A DNA stretch of 64,000 bases from the NCBI RefSeq assembly GCF_001695855.1, contig NZ_MBSS01000034.1:124001-188000 (forward strand), given 5' to 3'. The notes beneath the pieces are model-generated. The model did no database searches, was not told the DNA's origin, and worked only from the letters and a program-made list of their open reading frames with translations. The DNA is from Ensifer sp. LC163. Its GTDB lineage: Bacteria > Pseudomonadota > Alphaproteobacteria > Rhizobiales > Rhizobiaceae. The position numbers were made by a program, and so were the translations under genes. Below are positions 63,922 through 64,000 of this stretch, in pieces. How positions within the stretch are numbered: the first letter of the stretch is position 1; every line of letters starts with the position of its first letter.

Positions 63922-64000
63922 GCGCCCTATGCCGGCCCGTTTCTCTATTACCCCAGCCGACGCCAGATGCGTCCGGCGCTTCGCGCCTTCATCGATTTCT
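63922..64000 (+). pseudogene. fragment of a LysR-family regulator (C-terminal part, continues past the window)
   Basis: The plus strand reads APYAGPFLYYPSRRQMRPAL then RAFIDF to the window edge, the LysR effector-domain end (typical YPSRRxxxPxLRAFxDxL). Its 5' part is absent because the preceding bases belong to the aldo/keto reductase remnant. With the reductase, it looks like an ancestral divergent pair fused by a deletion. Confidence 0.65.

Overview
The window is high-GC chromosomal DNA of an alphaproteobacterium, most likely a Rhizobiaceae close to Sinorhizobium/Ensifer. The evidence is a set of rhizobial hallmarks: an Irr-type Fur regulator with a matching iron control element, membrane ferritin MbfA, a class II (CP4-like) EPSP synthase, an FYDLN acid-domain protein, a BA14K protein, an HWE histidine kinase and dispersed rhizobial palindromic repeats. 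From memory, unchecked here, the gene order truB-rpsO-pnp ... fabI-fabB-fabA/irr ... aroA-cmk-rpsA ... infC ... rpmI-rplT ... pheS-pheT resembles the Sinorhizobium meliloti chromosome. I see no transposase, phage gene or CRISPR array. Mobility shows only as small non-coding repeats and one deletion scar.

Layout. 1-7 kb: 3' end of truB, an orphan HWE kinase, an SH3 protein, rpsO, pnp and an RsmC-like methyltransferase. 7-10.8 kb: unsaturated fatty acid operon fabA-fabB-fabI (minus strand), divergent from irr. 10.8-14.4 kb: membrane proteins of poorly known function, tRNA-Ala(GGC) and the FYDLN protein. 14.6-18.7 kb: aroA, cmk, rpsA. 18.8-22.9 kb: three hypothetical genes and a BA14K protein. 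23-25 kb: phosphohexomutase and tRNA-Leu(CAG). 25-31.8 kb: class III cyclase, 2-hydroxyacid dehydrogenase, RNase D-like exonuclease, YqaA/Rdx pair, DoxX, Rnk. 32-34.5 kb: a four-gene accessory operon (amidotransferase, GFA, two acetyltransferases). 34.6-45 kb: lepA, two MFS exporters, XRE-cupin regulator, GNAT, an ABM monooxygenase under a SoxR-type promoter, ExoD, OmpA lipoprotein, a methyltransferase and an ECF41 sigma factor. 45-48 kb: complete EF-P module (epmB-epmA divergent from efp). 48-53.2 kb: cfa, a cysteine hydrolase, mbfA, a transglutaminase-like peptidase and an alpha/beta hydrolase. 53.4-63.1 kb: infC, rpmI-rplT, pheS-pheT, with a secreted-protein/two-component cassette lodged between infC and rpmI. 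63.3-64 kb: an NTF2-like gene and the fused 3' remnants of an aldo/keto reductase and a LysR regulator.

Most notable: (1) the cassette at 54.1-57.7 kb, encoding an Asp-rich exported protein, a PepSY-like exported protein, an OmpR-family regulator and a sensor kinase, with an 11-bp-period direct repeat of the OmpR-box type upstream; (2) three families of small palindromic repeats (A: six copies, B: four, C: two), where family B stems co-vary and some ends form stop codons of neighbouring genes; (3) regulatory sites readable directly from sequence: a perfect Irr box before mbfA, a SoxR/MerR-type promoter with 19-bp spacer before the ABM gene, a matching promoter before the ECF41 sigma gene, and an operator overlapping the start of the XRE-cupin regulator; (4) a CP4-like EPSP synthase with glycine, not alanine, at position 100.
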